From NCBI GenBank assembly GCA_945837185.1, contig CAMAMZ010000017.1:1-20926 (forward strand): DNA of 20,926 nucleotides, written 5' to 3'. The notes beneath the pieces were generated by a model. That model was not told where the DNA came from. It made no database searches and saw only the letters and a program-made list of their open reading frames with translations. The stretch comes from an uncultured Bacteroidales bacterium. GTDB taxonomy: Bacteria; Bacteroidota; Bacteroidia; Bacteroidales; Bacteroidaceae. The position numbers and the translations under genes were made by a program. The number at the start of each line of letters is the position of its first letter. Within the stretch, counting starts at the first letter, position 1. This document shows positions 14,747 to 20,926 of this stretch, piece by piece.

Positions 14747-16576
14747 TTATACTTGTTGCATGTCGTGCAACTTCTTATAGTAACCATCGGTGGTGAGCAG
14801 TTGCTCATGAGAACCACGTTCCACAATGCGACCTTCGTGCAGCACGCATATCTCGTCGGCACTCTTGATGGTTGAAAGACGGTGGGCAACGGCAATCGTT
14901 GTACGCGTCTTCATCAAACGTTCCAAAGCCTCTTGTACCAAACGCTCACTTTCTGTATCAAGGGCAGAGGTAGCCTCGTCAAGAATCAAGATAGGTGGGT
15001 TCTTCAGAATGGCCCGTGCGATACTTACGCGTTGGCGTTGACCTCCACTGAGTCGACCTCCTCGGTCACCAATATTCGTATCGAAGCCATGTTCCGATTC
15101 GGTGATAAACTCGTAGGCGTTAGCAATCTTGGCTGCTTGTTCCACTTCTTGGCGGGTAGCATTTTCCACGCCAAAGGTAATGTTGTTATAGAAGGAGTCG
15201 TTGAAGAGAATGGCTTCTTGGTTCACATTACCTATAAGTTGGCGCAAATCGTGTATGCCCAAATCCTTAACATTGATGCCGTCAATGAGCACCTCGCCCT
15301 CCTGCACATCATAGTAGCGAGGAATCAGGTCGAGCATTGTCGACTTGCCCGAGCCGCTTTGTCCCACAATGGCAATGGTCTTTCCTTTGGGAATGACCAG
15401 ATTGATGTCGCGCAAAATCCATTGCTGGTCGTATTTGAACGATACGTGTCGGAACTCTATCTGATGCTCCAAGGAAGAGATGTGTACAGGGTTCTCACAA
15501 TTCTGAATTTCCACCTCAGCCTGCAATATCCTGTCAATGCGCTCCATACTGGCTAAACCTTTCGGAATGTTGTAGCCAGCCTTTGAAAAGTCTTTCAGCG
15601 GATTGATGATGGAGTACAGCATCACTAAATAATAGATAAAGGTAGGACCACTCATCACATGACTTCTGAGCACCATGATACCACCAAACCAAAGAACAAT
15701 CACAATCATCAGTGTACCGAGAAATTCACTCATGGGGTGAGCGGCTTGTTGCCGTATCTGCACACGTGCCAGATGTTCGCGATAGCTTGTGTTGGTACGG
15801 TCAAAACGTGTGTTCATCTTTTCTTCAGCGCAGAACGCTTTGATAATGCGCAAGCCACCGAGTGTTTCTTCCACCTGGCTCATCGTATCGCTCCATAGCT
15901 CTTGCACCCTGGCGCTGTTAGCTTTTAGCTTGCGGCCCACCATGCCCATGAACCATCCGAAGAGTGGCACAAAGCACAGAGTGAACAGCGTGAGTTTCCA
16001 GGATATGAAGAGGAGCGCTCCAAAATAGAATAGGATAAGAATAGGATTCTTGATGAGCATATCTATCCATGCCATGATACTATTCTCTATTTCCTGCACG
16101 TCTCCACTCATGCGGGCAATGATATCACCTTTTCTCTCTTCGCTGAAGAAGCCCAGCGAGAGTGAAGTAATCTTCTTGTAAAGTTGGTTGCGTATGTCGC
16201 GCACCACACCTGTGCGCATGGGGATGATAGAGGCAGCCGCAAGGAAATAGGCACCGGTTTTAAAGAATGTCATCAAGGTGAGAACCAGTCCTATGAGCAG
16301 CAATGTTGTCACAGGGTTGGTCCATGCTATCAGTTCCCGCACGTAATAATCCGCGTTGTTGGCCAACACATCCTTGATATCGCCTTCAGTCCACGACATG
16401 AGCGCTGTGGCTGTGGCATGGCCTTCAGTATCAAACAGAATTTGCAGGATTGGTATGAGAGCCGCGAAGGAGAATATGTTTAAAATTGCCGCAAGGATAT
16501 TGAAAAAGACCGATGCTGCCAAAAACCGCTTGTAAGGCGGTATATAGCGTTTTAATATCTGGAAAAATTCTTTCAT
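14747..16576 (-). CDS. MsbA-like ABC exporter (fused permease and ATPase)
   Basis: A 609-residue half-transporter. The N-terminal domain (about 1-345) has six membrane segments including ASVFFNILAAILNIFSFAAL, ILILFYFGALLFISW and LGTLMIVIVLWFGGIMVL. The C-terminal ATPase has Walker A GQSGSGKST (405-413), Q-loop NQE (452-454), signature LSGGQ (509-513), Walker B ILILDEATSALD (529-540) and H-loop His565. It would dimerise and flip lipids across the inner membrane; the adjacent LpxL-type acyltransferase supports lipid A or LPS-core export. General family members also export peptides and drugs, so MsbA identity is inferred from context. An internal promoter (16584-16615) lies so close to the start that the transcript could be leaderless; it also follows miaB after 54 bases. 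Confidence 0.9.
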   Translation of the reverse strand: MKEFFQILKRYIPPYKRFLAASVFFNILAAILNIFSFAALIPILQILFDTEGHATATALMSWTEGDIKDVLANNADYYVRELIAWTNPVTTLLLIGLVLTLMTFFKTGAYFLAAASIIPMRTGVVRDIRNQLYKKITSLSLGFFSEERKGDIIARMSGDVQEIENSIMAWIDMLIKNPILILFYFGALLFISWKLTLFTLCFVPLFGWFMGMVGRKLKANSARVQELWSDTMSQVEETLGGLRIIKAFCAEEKMNTRFDRTNTSYREHLARVQIRQQAAHPMSEFLGTLMIVIVLWFGGIMVLRSHVMSGPTFIYYLVMLYSIINPLKDFSKAGYNIPKGLASMERIDRILQAEVEIQNCENPVHISSLEHQIEFRHVSFKYDQQWILRDINLVIPKGKTIAIVGQSGSGKSTMLDLIPRYYDVQEGEVLIDGINVKDLGIHDLRQLIGNVNQEAILFNDSFYNNITFGVENATRQEVEQAAKIANAYEFITESEHGFDTNIGDRGGRLSGGQRQRVSIARAILKNPPILILDEATSALDTESERLVQEALERLMKTRTTIAVAHRLSTIKSADEICVLHEGRIVERGSHEQLLTTDGYYKKLHDMQQV

Positions 16577-16583
16577 AATGTTG

Positions 16584-16615
16584 CAAATATATATTTTTTA
16601 TGTGAAAGAACCAAA
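16584..16615 (-). promoter_or_regulatory. promoter of msbA-lpxL, possibly giving a leaderless transcript
   Basis: On the minus strand TTTG (16612-16615) and TATATTTG (16584-16591) are 20 bases apart, a full consensus match. The -7 element ends only 7 bases before the ATG (16574-16576), so transcription should start at or within a few bases of the start codon. Confidence 0.75.
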
Positions 16616-16630
16616 CGGGAAAGATGGTTT

Positions 16631-17983
16631 TTATTTGTTTTCCTCATAACTGAGGATTTCTTCTCCAAAAAGGGTAGCACTGGTGCTGTGTGTGATACGC
16701 ACACGTACGGTGTCGCCTATGCGATGTGTTCCTTTGTCGAATACCACGGCTTTGTTTTGTGGTGTGCGTCCCATGAGTTGCTCGCGGCTACGTTTGCTGT
16801 AGCTTTCCACCAATACCTCAAACACCTTTCCTTCATCTTTCAGGTTCTGTGCGGCACTCACTTCGGTTTGCAGTTGAATCAATTGGTTCAAACGTGCTAT
16901 CTTCACCTCCTCCGCTACGTTGTCGGGAAGATGCTTGGCAGCATAGGTGCCCGGACGCTCGCTGTATTTGAACATAAAGGCACTATCGAATCCCACTTCT
17001 TTCACCAACGACAGTGTCAATGCGTGGTCGTCTTCTGTTTCATCGTGATAACCTACAAAGATATCGGTGGTAATGCTGCAATCAGGAATGATGCGGCGTA
17101 TTGCCGCCACCTTGTCAAGATACTCCTGACGTGTGTATTTGCGATTCATGAGATGCAGAATCTTGTCGGAACCACTTTGAACGGGGAAATGGATATGATG
17201 ACAGAGGTTGGGTGTAGAGGCTATGGCATGAAGAATGTCTTCTGTCATATCTTCGGGGTTTGAGGTGGTGAAACGCACCCGCATGGTAGGAACAGCTGCT
17301 GCCACTGTGCGGAGCAGTTCAGCAAAGGAAACAGCCCCTTCTTCACGTTTCCCAGAGGGAGAAAGGCCGTAGGAGTTGACATTCTGTCCTAACAGGGTTA
17401 CCTCCTTGAAGCCCTTATCGCGCAAGTCTTTCACCTCTTTCAAAATACTCTCCACATCCCTCGAACGTTCTCTGCCACGGGTATAAGGAACTATGCAATA
17501 ATGACAGAAATTGTTGCATCCTCGCATAATGCTTACAAAGCCACTCACCTTGTTGGCTCCGATACGGTGAGGCATCACATCACGATAGGTCTCTGTCTTA
17601 GAGAGCTGTATATCGATGGCAGGCTGTCCTAATTCGCATTGGGCAATCATATCGGGCAGGTTCAAGTAGCTATCCGGTCCACAAACCAAATTGGCATGAT
17701 GTTGGTTGATGAGTTCTTCCTTGACACGTTCCGCCATACAGCCCAACACGCCCAAAATAATCCGTCGTCCCTTCTTCTGTTCTGCATGCAAGGTTTCCAA
17801 ACGGTTGTATATTTTGTTTTCCGCATTTTCACGAATGCTGCAGGTATTGAGGAAGATGGCGTCAGCCTCTTCTTCCACGTCGCAAAGTTCATAGCCGGCC
17901 ATCTGCATGATGGAAGCCACAACCTCAGAGTCTGCCACGTTCATTTGGCAGCCGTAGGTTTCAATGTACAGTTTCTTGTTCAT
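16631..17983 (-). CDS. miaB: tRNA-2-methylthio-N6-dimethylallyladenosine synthase
   Basis: MiaB adds a methylthio group to i6A37 next to the anticodon of tRNAs that read UNN codons. The 450-residue protein has the N-terminal cluster ligands C12 (ETYGCQMN), C48 (NTCSIRENA) and C82 (GCMAER), the radical-SAM triad C156-x3-C160-x2-C163 (RGCNNFCHYC), and a C-terminal TRAM domain from about 380. Length and motifs match MiaB rather than RimO or MtaB, supported by NTCSIRENAE and PYTRGRERSR. The start overlaps the stop of the PAP2 gene as ATGA, so it is translated with that envelope gene. Beside tRNA genes elsewhere in the window there is no further link. Confidence 0.95.
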   Translation of the reverse strand: MNKKLYIETYGCQMNVADSEVVASIMQMAGYELCDVEEEADAIFLNTCSIRENAENKIYNRLETLHAEQKKGRRIILGVLGCMAERVKEELINQHHANLVCGPDSYLNLPDMIAQCELGQPAIDIQLSKTETYRDVMPHRIGANKVSGFVSIMRGCNNFCHYCIVPYTRGRERSRDVESILKEVKDLRDKGFKEVTLLGQNVNSYGLSPSGKREEGAVSFAELLRTVAAAVPTMRVRFTTSNPEDMTEDILHAIASTPNLCHHIHFPVQSGSDKILHLMNRKYTRQEYLDKVAAIRRIIPDCSITTDIFVGYHDETEDDHALTLSLVKEVGFDSAFMFKYSERPGTYAAKHLPDNVAEEVKIARLNQLIQLQTEVSAAQNLKDEGKVFEVLVESYSKRSREQLMGRTPQNKAVVFDKGTHRIGDTVRVRITHSTSATLFGEEILSYEENK

Positions 17984-18975
17984 AGTTTTTTTCTATTTGC
18001 TTTGGTTGGCCTACGTAGCTCCCATAATCCTCCTAATGTCCATAACAGGAAGAAGAGCGGAATGGCGGTAAGGAAGCCTGCAAGGGCATCGATGACATAG
18101 TGAGCCTGTATATATACGGTGGCAAGGCACAGGAAGATATAGATGGGCAACAGGCACCAGAAGAGTCGTCGGCTGTGCACACGCCATAAAAGAAGCATAC
18201 AGATGGTAGAGATGCTGACATGAGAGCTGGGGAATGCCGCAGTAGGTCGTTCGCCTACATCTTTCGCATCTTGCACCATCTGGTAGAATATGCCATGTGA
18301 ATGTCCTGGTGTGGGCAAACATTCCTGATGGGTGTTAAAATAGTCGCCAATTGCCGGGAAGCAGCCTTGGGCAATCTGGTCGATACCTACTGCCTTGTAA
18401 TAATAGGTAGGTCCGGCTACTGGTAGGAAATCGAATATGAGATAGTAAATGAAAAAGGCTGCTGTAACGACAAAGGCCGCCCGCCCTAACAGTTCATTAT
18501 GGCGAAAGAAAAAGGCAAACATCACCACCACTATCATAGGATAGTAGGCCGCATAGCCCATGTGCATCAATTCGCTTACGATAACCGACGAACAGTTGGA
18601 GGCCCAGATCAGAGCCGGTTGGCATCCGAAGAGAGTCTGTTCCCATTGCGCAAACAAGTGGTCCATATTGGGAAGCATCCGGTTGAGCTCAAAGGTGTCG
18701 GGATACCACCATGCCAAAAGCGACATCTGTACAGTGATTCGCACCATCATCAGGGCACGGCAGGGAAACAGGCGATACACGCCCCAAAGGGCTGCCATCG
18801 TAGCCAATATCCTGAAGCGTCCCCATAGCATCGATTCCGGATTCACTACCTTGGTATAGGTGAAGAGTATAAAAAGCAATGTGAGAACCAGATAGCCCAC
18901 CACCGCCCACTCAAAAGGCATCAGGCCTTTGGGCGCATTCTTTTCTCGTTGGAATATCTTGAGTAGTGTATTCAA
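17980..18975 (-). CDS. PAP2/AUR1-like membrane phosphatase or phosphotransferase
   Basis: A 331-residue protein with about six membrane segments (near 24-41, 57-70, 142-157, 165-182, 256-266, 275-313). The catalytic PAP2 signature is seen as RPTAAFPSSH (243-252) and YIQAHYVIDALAG (288-300), with His252, His292 and Asp296 as likely active residues. The expected first motif Lys-x6-Arg-Pro is only loosely matched (K238 to R243-P244). The form PSSH and xxHYVID resembles the AUR1/inositol-phosphorylceramide synthase and related inositol-lipid enzymes, but ordinary lipid phosphate phosphatases share it. The stop overlaps the miaB start; the epimerase gene lies 36 bases upstream. In sphingolipid-making Bacteroidetes a head-group transferase would be plausible; that is inference. 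Confidence 0.85.
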   Translation of the reverse strand: MNTLLKIFQREKNAPKGLMPFEWAVVGYLVLTLLFILFTYTKVVNPESMLWGRFRILATMAALWGVYRLFPCRALMMVRITVQMSLLAWWYPDTFELNRMLPNMDHLFAQWEQTLFGCQPALIWASNCSSVIVSELMHMGYAAYYPMIVVVMFAFFFRHNELLGRAAFVVTAAFFIYYLIFDFLPVAGPTYYYKAVGIDQIAQGCFPAIGDYFNTHQECLPTPGHSHGIFYQMVQDAKDVGERPTAAFPSSHVSISTICMLLLWRVHSRRLFWCLLPIYIFLCLATVYIQAHYVIDALAGFLTAIPLFFLLWTLGGLWELRRPTKANRKKL

Positions 18976-19011
18976 ATTGCGTTCCTTTCTTTTTTTATAA
19001 GTAAATGAGAG

Positions 19012-20007
19012 TTAGAGCCATTTCTCCTGCCGGTACCATTCAATGGTCTCTTTGACACCTCTTTCCAGAGGGTAGTGGGGATGATACCCCAGTTCATCCA
19101 TGGCAGGCTCAACATTGCAACGCCAGTTGCGTTGTTTCAGAATATGATATTTATCACGGTTCAGTGCGCTCACCTTGCCTGTAAGGTGCCCTATCCATTC
19201 TCCTACAAAGGTAAGGGCATGGAGCACCCAAAGGGGAACCGTAACCCGTAGCAGCCAAGGGTTGCCCAAGGCATGACGGATGAGTTGACTGAAATCGCTG
19301 GCACTATACACTTTCCCGTCGGTCAAGAAATACTTGCGTCCGTTCATACCATGATTAAAGGTGAGGAAAATGGCCTGTACCACGTCTTTCACATACACAA
19401 AGGTGATGTCCTGCTGTTTGAAACCAGCAGAAAAGTCGATATGGTTCTTTACGGATTGTGCCATCATGAAGTAGTCGCGCTCGCGAGGCCCGTATACACC
19501 CGTGGGTCGAAGAATGACATAGGGAAAGTTGTTGCCAACAGAACAAATGAATTGCTCGGCAAGCAGTTTGCTCTTTCCGTAAATGGTGTTCGGCTTTGGG
19601 TGGTCATACTCATTGATTTCCTGATAGGGGGCCTGTTCCCTGATCGCACCGAAGATACTAAGCGAACTGAGATAAACAAACTTGTGGATAGGCATCTGCA
19701 GATTGATGAGTGCCTTGACCAGGTTGATGGTCCCTTCTGTGTTCACTTTATAGAAATCTTCTTGATGCAGACTTTTGGTAAGGCCGGCAGCATGAACAAT
19801 GTAGTCGAAGCAGTGCGGGGCAAGAGCCTCTGTAAGCTTTGCTTCCGATGAGAAGTCGAGTTGCAGGAAGTGGATGCGTGGGTCTGTCAAATAGCGTTTT
19901 GAACTGGAAGGCCTTATAGCAGCCCAGGTTTCCATGCCCTGGCGGAGTGCTTCTTCAACGACGAAACTACCAATGAACCCACTTGCACCCGTGATTAATA
20001 TCTTCAT
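19012..20007 (-). CDS. NAD-dependent epimerase/dehydratase (extended SDR)
   Basis: A 331-residue Rossmann-fold protein. The N-terminal NAD(P) motif is TGASGFIG (6-13), with HAAGLTKS (72-79) and the catalytic Tyr143-x3-Lys147 pair in IYGKSK, and the substrate region RPTGVYGPRERDYF (168-180). It resembles UDP-sugar 4-epimerases, dehydratases and 3-beta-hydroxysteroid-type extended SDRs; the substrate cannot be fixed. The frame is open for a further 69 bases to 20076, but the promoter lies inside that extension and homology begins MKILITGASGF, so ATG 20005-20007 is chosen. It is first in the run epimerase, PAP2, miaB, and likely supplies or modifies a sugar nucleotide or lipid-linked group for the envelope. 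Confidence 0.9.
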   Translation of the reverse strand: MKILITGASGFIGSFVVEEALRQGMETWAAIRPSSSKRYLTDPRIHFLQLDFSSEAKLTEALAPHCFDYIVHAAGLTKSLHQEDFYKVNTEGTINLVKALINLQMPIHKFVYLSSLSIFGAIREQAPYQEINEYDHPKPNTIYGKSKLLAEQFICSVGNNFPYVILRPTGVYGPRERDYFMMAQSVKNHIDFSAGFKQQDITFVYVKDVVQAIFLTFNHGMNGRKYFLTDGKVYSASDFSQLIRHALGNPWLLRVTVPLWVLHALTFVGEWIGHLTGKVSALNRDKYHILKQRNWRCNVEPAMDELGYHPHYPLERGVKETIEWYRQEKWL

Positions 20008-20036
20008 GAAAGATGATACATTTCTGTTACAACCTG

Positions 20037-20067
20037 CAAAATTACAGGAAAATCCATGAATGGCAAA
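20037..20067 (-). promoter_or_regulatory. promoter of the epimerase-PAP2-miaB operon
   Basis: On the minus strand TTTG (20064-20067) and TAATTTTG (20037-20044) are 19 bases apart, a full consensus match. The -7 element ends about 30 bases before the ATG at 20007, supporting the shorter epimerase start. Confidence 0.8.
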
Positions 20068-20202
20068 GAATTCCATTCTTTTTTTTCCTCCCCATGTGCA
20101 GTTCCTATATATAAAGATATGTGAAAATGGCTATCATATGGTGGTATTATGCAATATTTTACAATGAATTATAATTTTGTATATAAAATAAGTTCTCAAT
20201 TG

Positions 20203-20233
20203 TTTGTTGTTTAAAAAATATTGTGTACATTTG
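20203..20233 (+). promoter_or_regulatory. promoter of the SusC/RagA-like gene
   Basis: TTTG (20203-20206) and TACATTTG (20226-20233) are 19 bases apart, a full consensus match. Transcription should begin near 20240, leaving a leader of about 340 bases before the receptor start codon. The stretch 20077-20202 upstream is AT-rich with no gene seen. Confidence 0.8.
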
Positions 20234-20275
20234 CAGCGTATTAATTGGACAAAAGAATAAAATCTGTTTATAAAG

Positions 20276-20356
20276 ATGTATTTCGACTATTTTTCACAGC
20301 AAGCACTTCAAGAACTGCATCGCTACAGAGCTGTGATGTTCAGTCCTACGTTTTAG
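20276..20356 (+). CDS. candidate 26-residue leader peptide upstream of the SusC/RagA-like gene
   Basis: ATG at 20276 opens a 26-codon frame starting MYFDYFSQQALQELHRYR and ending MFSPTF, with TAG at 20354-20356. It begins about 36 bases after the predicted transcription start, preceded by an A-rich stretch (AATAAAATCTGTTTATAAAG) suitable for Bacteroidetes translation. It is rich in aromatic residues (seven Phe/Tyr of 26, plus a His) and in Gln, and has no transmembrane segment. The stop codon lies inside the stem of a hairpin (20352-20380), so ribosomes finishing here would alter downstream RNA folding. No family is recognised. It could be a cis-acting leader peptide, a real small protein, or a chance frame. 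Confidence 0.45.
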   Translation: MYFDYFSQQALQELHRYRAVMFSPTF

Positions 20357-20380
20357 TTATAGCAGAAAGCTATCGCTAAA
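20352..20380 (+). promoter_or_regulatory. hairpin overlapping the leader-peptide stop codon
   Basis: TTTAG (20352-20356) pairs with CTAAA (20376-20380); after a 2x2 internal loop, ATAGC (20359-20363) pairs with GCTAT (20369-20373) around the loop AGAAA. The first strand contains the TAG stop of the 26-codon frame. No strong T-run follows directly, so it looks more like a regulatory stem than a simple terminator. Confidence 0.5.
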
Positions 20381-20580
20381 CTTTGTTATATATCATAGAG
20401 AGTTGCTATCGGAAAAGTAACTCAGTGTTCCATGTATCATTTTTTTGCGCGGTAGATGACTGCTATTCGTATAGAGCCATTTACAGGGGAAGTTATGTTA
20501 TGCCTAACGGGGCGTGCAAAAAAATAATTACCGACAAAAATGTCAAAACAAAATAGTTAGAATTATTACTGAGTGTTTTT

Positions 20581-20926
20581 ATGAAGAGAATCGTTTTTTT
20601 ATTGATGTCCATGGTGTTGGCATGTGGCACTATGGTAGCACAGACCTTTCAAGTGAAGGGTGTGGTCATCGACGAGAATAATGAACCCGTCGTCGGTGCT
20701 GCTGTCACGGTGAAAGGCTCCCATCTTGGTAGTTTATCGGACATAGATGGTGGCTTTGTGTTGAAAGGGGTTAAGCATGGTGAGAAACTGGTCATTTCAT
20801 ACGTAGGTATGAAGACGAAGACGGTAGACGCCAAAGCCTCTATGCGTATTATGTTGGAATCCGACAACAAGGTGCTGGATGAAGTGATTGTTGTTGCCTT
20901 CGGTGAACAGAAAAAGTCGTCTTTCA
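20581..20926 (+). CDS. SusC/RagA family TonB-linked outer membrane receptor, N-terminal part
   Basis: The first 115 residues of a large gene that continues past the window. Residues 1-20 are a signal peptide (MKRIVFLLMSMVLACGTMVA, cleavage likely before Gln21). Residues 24-92 form a carboxypeptidase-regulatory-like beta-sandwich (VKGVVIDENNEPVVGAAVTV, then a DIDGGFVL turn and LVISYVGMKTKTV), the plug-preceding domain typical of SusC/RagA receptors. A TonB box follows, DEVIVVA at 100-106. Such receptors, with a SusD-type lipoprotein, import glycans, peptides or other large nutrients across the outer membrane using TonB energy. Substrate is unknown. A consensus promoter lies about 345 bases upstream and a long leader with a possible leader peptide precedes the gene. 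Confidence 0.92.
   Translation, partial: MKRIVFLLMSMVLACGTMVAQTFQVKGVVIDENNEPVVGAAVTVKGSHLGSLSDIDGGFVLKGVKHGEKLVISYVGMKTKTVDAKASMRIMLESDNKVLDEVIVVAFGEQKKSSF

Larger units (their letters stand above)
20234..20580 (+). promoter_or_regulatory. long structured 5' leader of the SusC/RagA-like gene
   Basis: This gene-free stretch between a strong promoter and the receptor gene is unusually long. It contains a 26-codon reading frame (20276-20356), an inverted repeat TCACAGC/GCTGTGA (20294-20300, 20330-20336), a hairpin around the frame's stop (20352-20380), a second stem GAGTTGC/GTAACTC (20400-20406, 20417-20423, one G-T pair), a T-run (20440-20446) and a small hairpin GACA-aaaa-TGTC (20533-20544) close to the start codon. 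No known riboswitch class is recognised. Together they suggest a regulatory leader, but structure is judged by eye only. Confidence 0.5.

Noticed and set aside
14882..15556. A 224-codon open frame on the plus strand opposite the ABC exporter
   Set aside because: Antisense to the conserved ATPase domain; no motifs seen.
20008..20076. Upstream extension of the epimerase by 23 codons
   Set aside because: The extension contains the predicted promoter and precedes the conserved Rossmann start MKILITGASGF.
20126..20173. A 15-codon frame (MAIIWWYY...) upstream of the receptor promoter
   Set aside because: It lies before the predicted transcription start, is very short, and has no associated signals.

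Overview
The window looks like a chromosomal segment of a Bacteroidales bacterium, most likely Prevotella or a close relative. The main evidence is a repeated promoter form of TTTG, 19-20 bases, then TAnnTTTG, seen upstream of seven or more transcription units, together with weak Shine-Dalgarno sequences. The gene families agree: a DUF4254/glycosyltransferase-9 pair, a PurF-like protein starting MGGFFG, the acpP-fabF-rnc order, and a SusC/RagA-type TonB-dependent receptor at the right edge. No insertion sequence, phage gene or CRISPR array was seen.

Left part (1-4970): two tRNA genes (Gly-GCC, then Leu-UAA, running off the edge) have their own promoter on the minus strand. A minus-strand operon follows: pyrE, a small SRPBCC-fold protein, argH and a tetracysteine lipoprotein, the last two sharing an ATGA overlap. 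Divergent from pyrE is a PurF-like protein that has lost the nucleophilic N-terminal cysteine and other glutaminase residues but keeps the PRPP loop and four candidate Fe-S cysteines. A strong hairpin ends this gene.

Middle (4971-9436): acpP, fabF and an RNase III gene with a long acidic tail form a tightly packed minus-strand operon. Divergent from acpP, a DUF4254 protein and a family 9 glycosyltransferase are coupled through a GTGA overlap.

Right-middle (9433-20007) is an envelope-assembly region: a GT4 glycosyltransferase, an LtaS/sulfatase-like membrane transferase, a GT11 fucosyltransferase-like protein, an LpxL-type acyltransferase, an MsbA-like ABC exporter, MiaB, a PAP2/AUR1-like membrane phosphatase or transferase, and an NAD-dependent sugar epimerase-like protein. 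The minus-strand order is epimerase, PAP2, miaB, then an internal near-leaderless promoter, msbA, lpxL. Together these genes could make, decorate and export LPS-like or other glycolipids; the exact product cannot be read from sequence.

Right edge (20008-20926): a strong promoter drives an unusually long leader of about 340 nt before the SusC-like gene. Just after the predicted transcription start, the leader holds a 26-codon reading frame whose stop codon lies inside a hairpin. This arrangement suggests leader-peptide control and is, with the PurF-like protein, the most interesting candidate for something undescribed.
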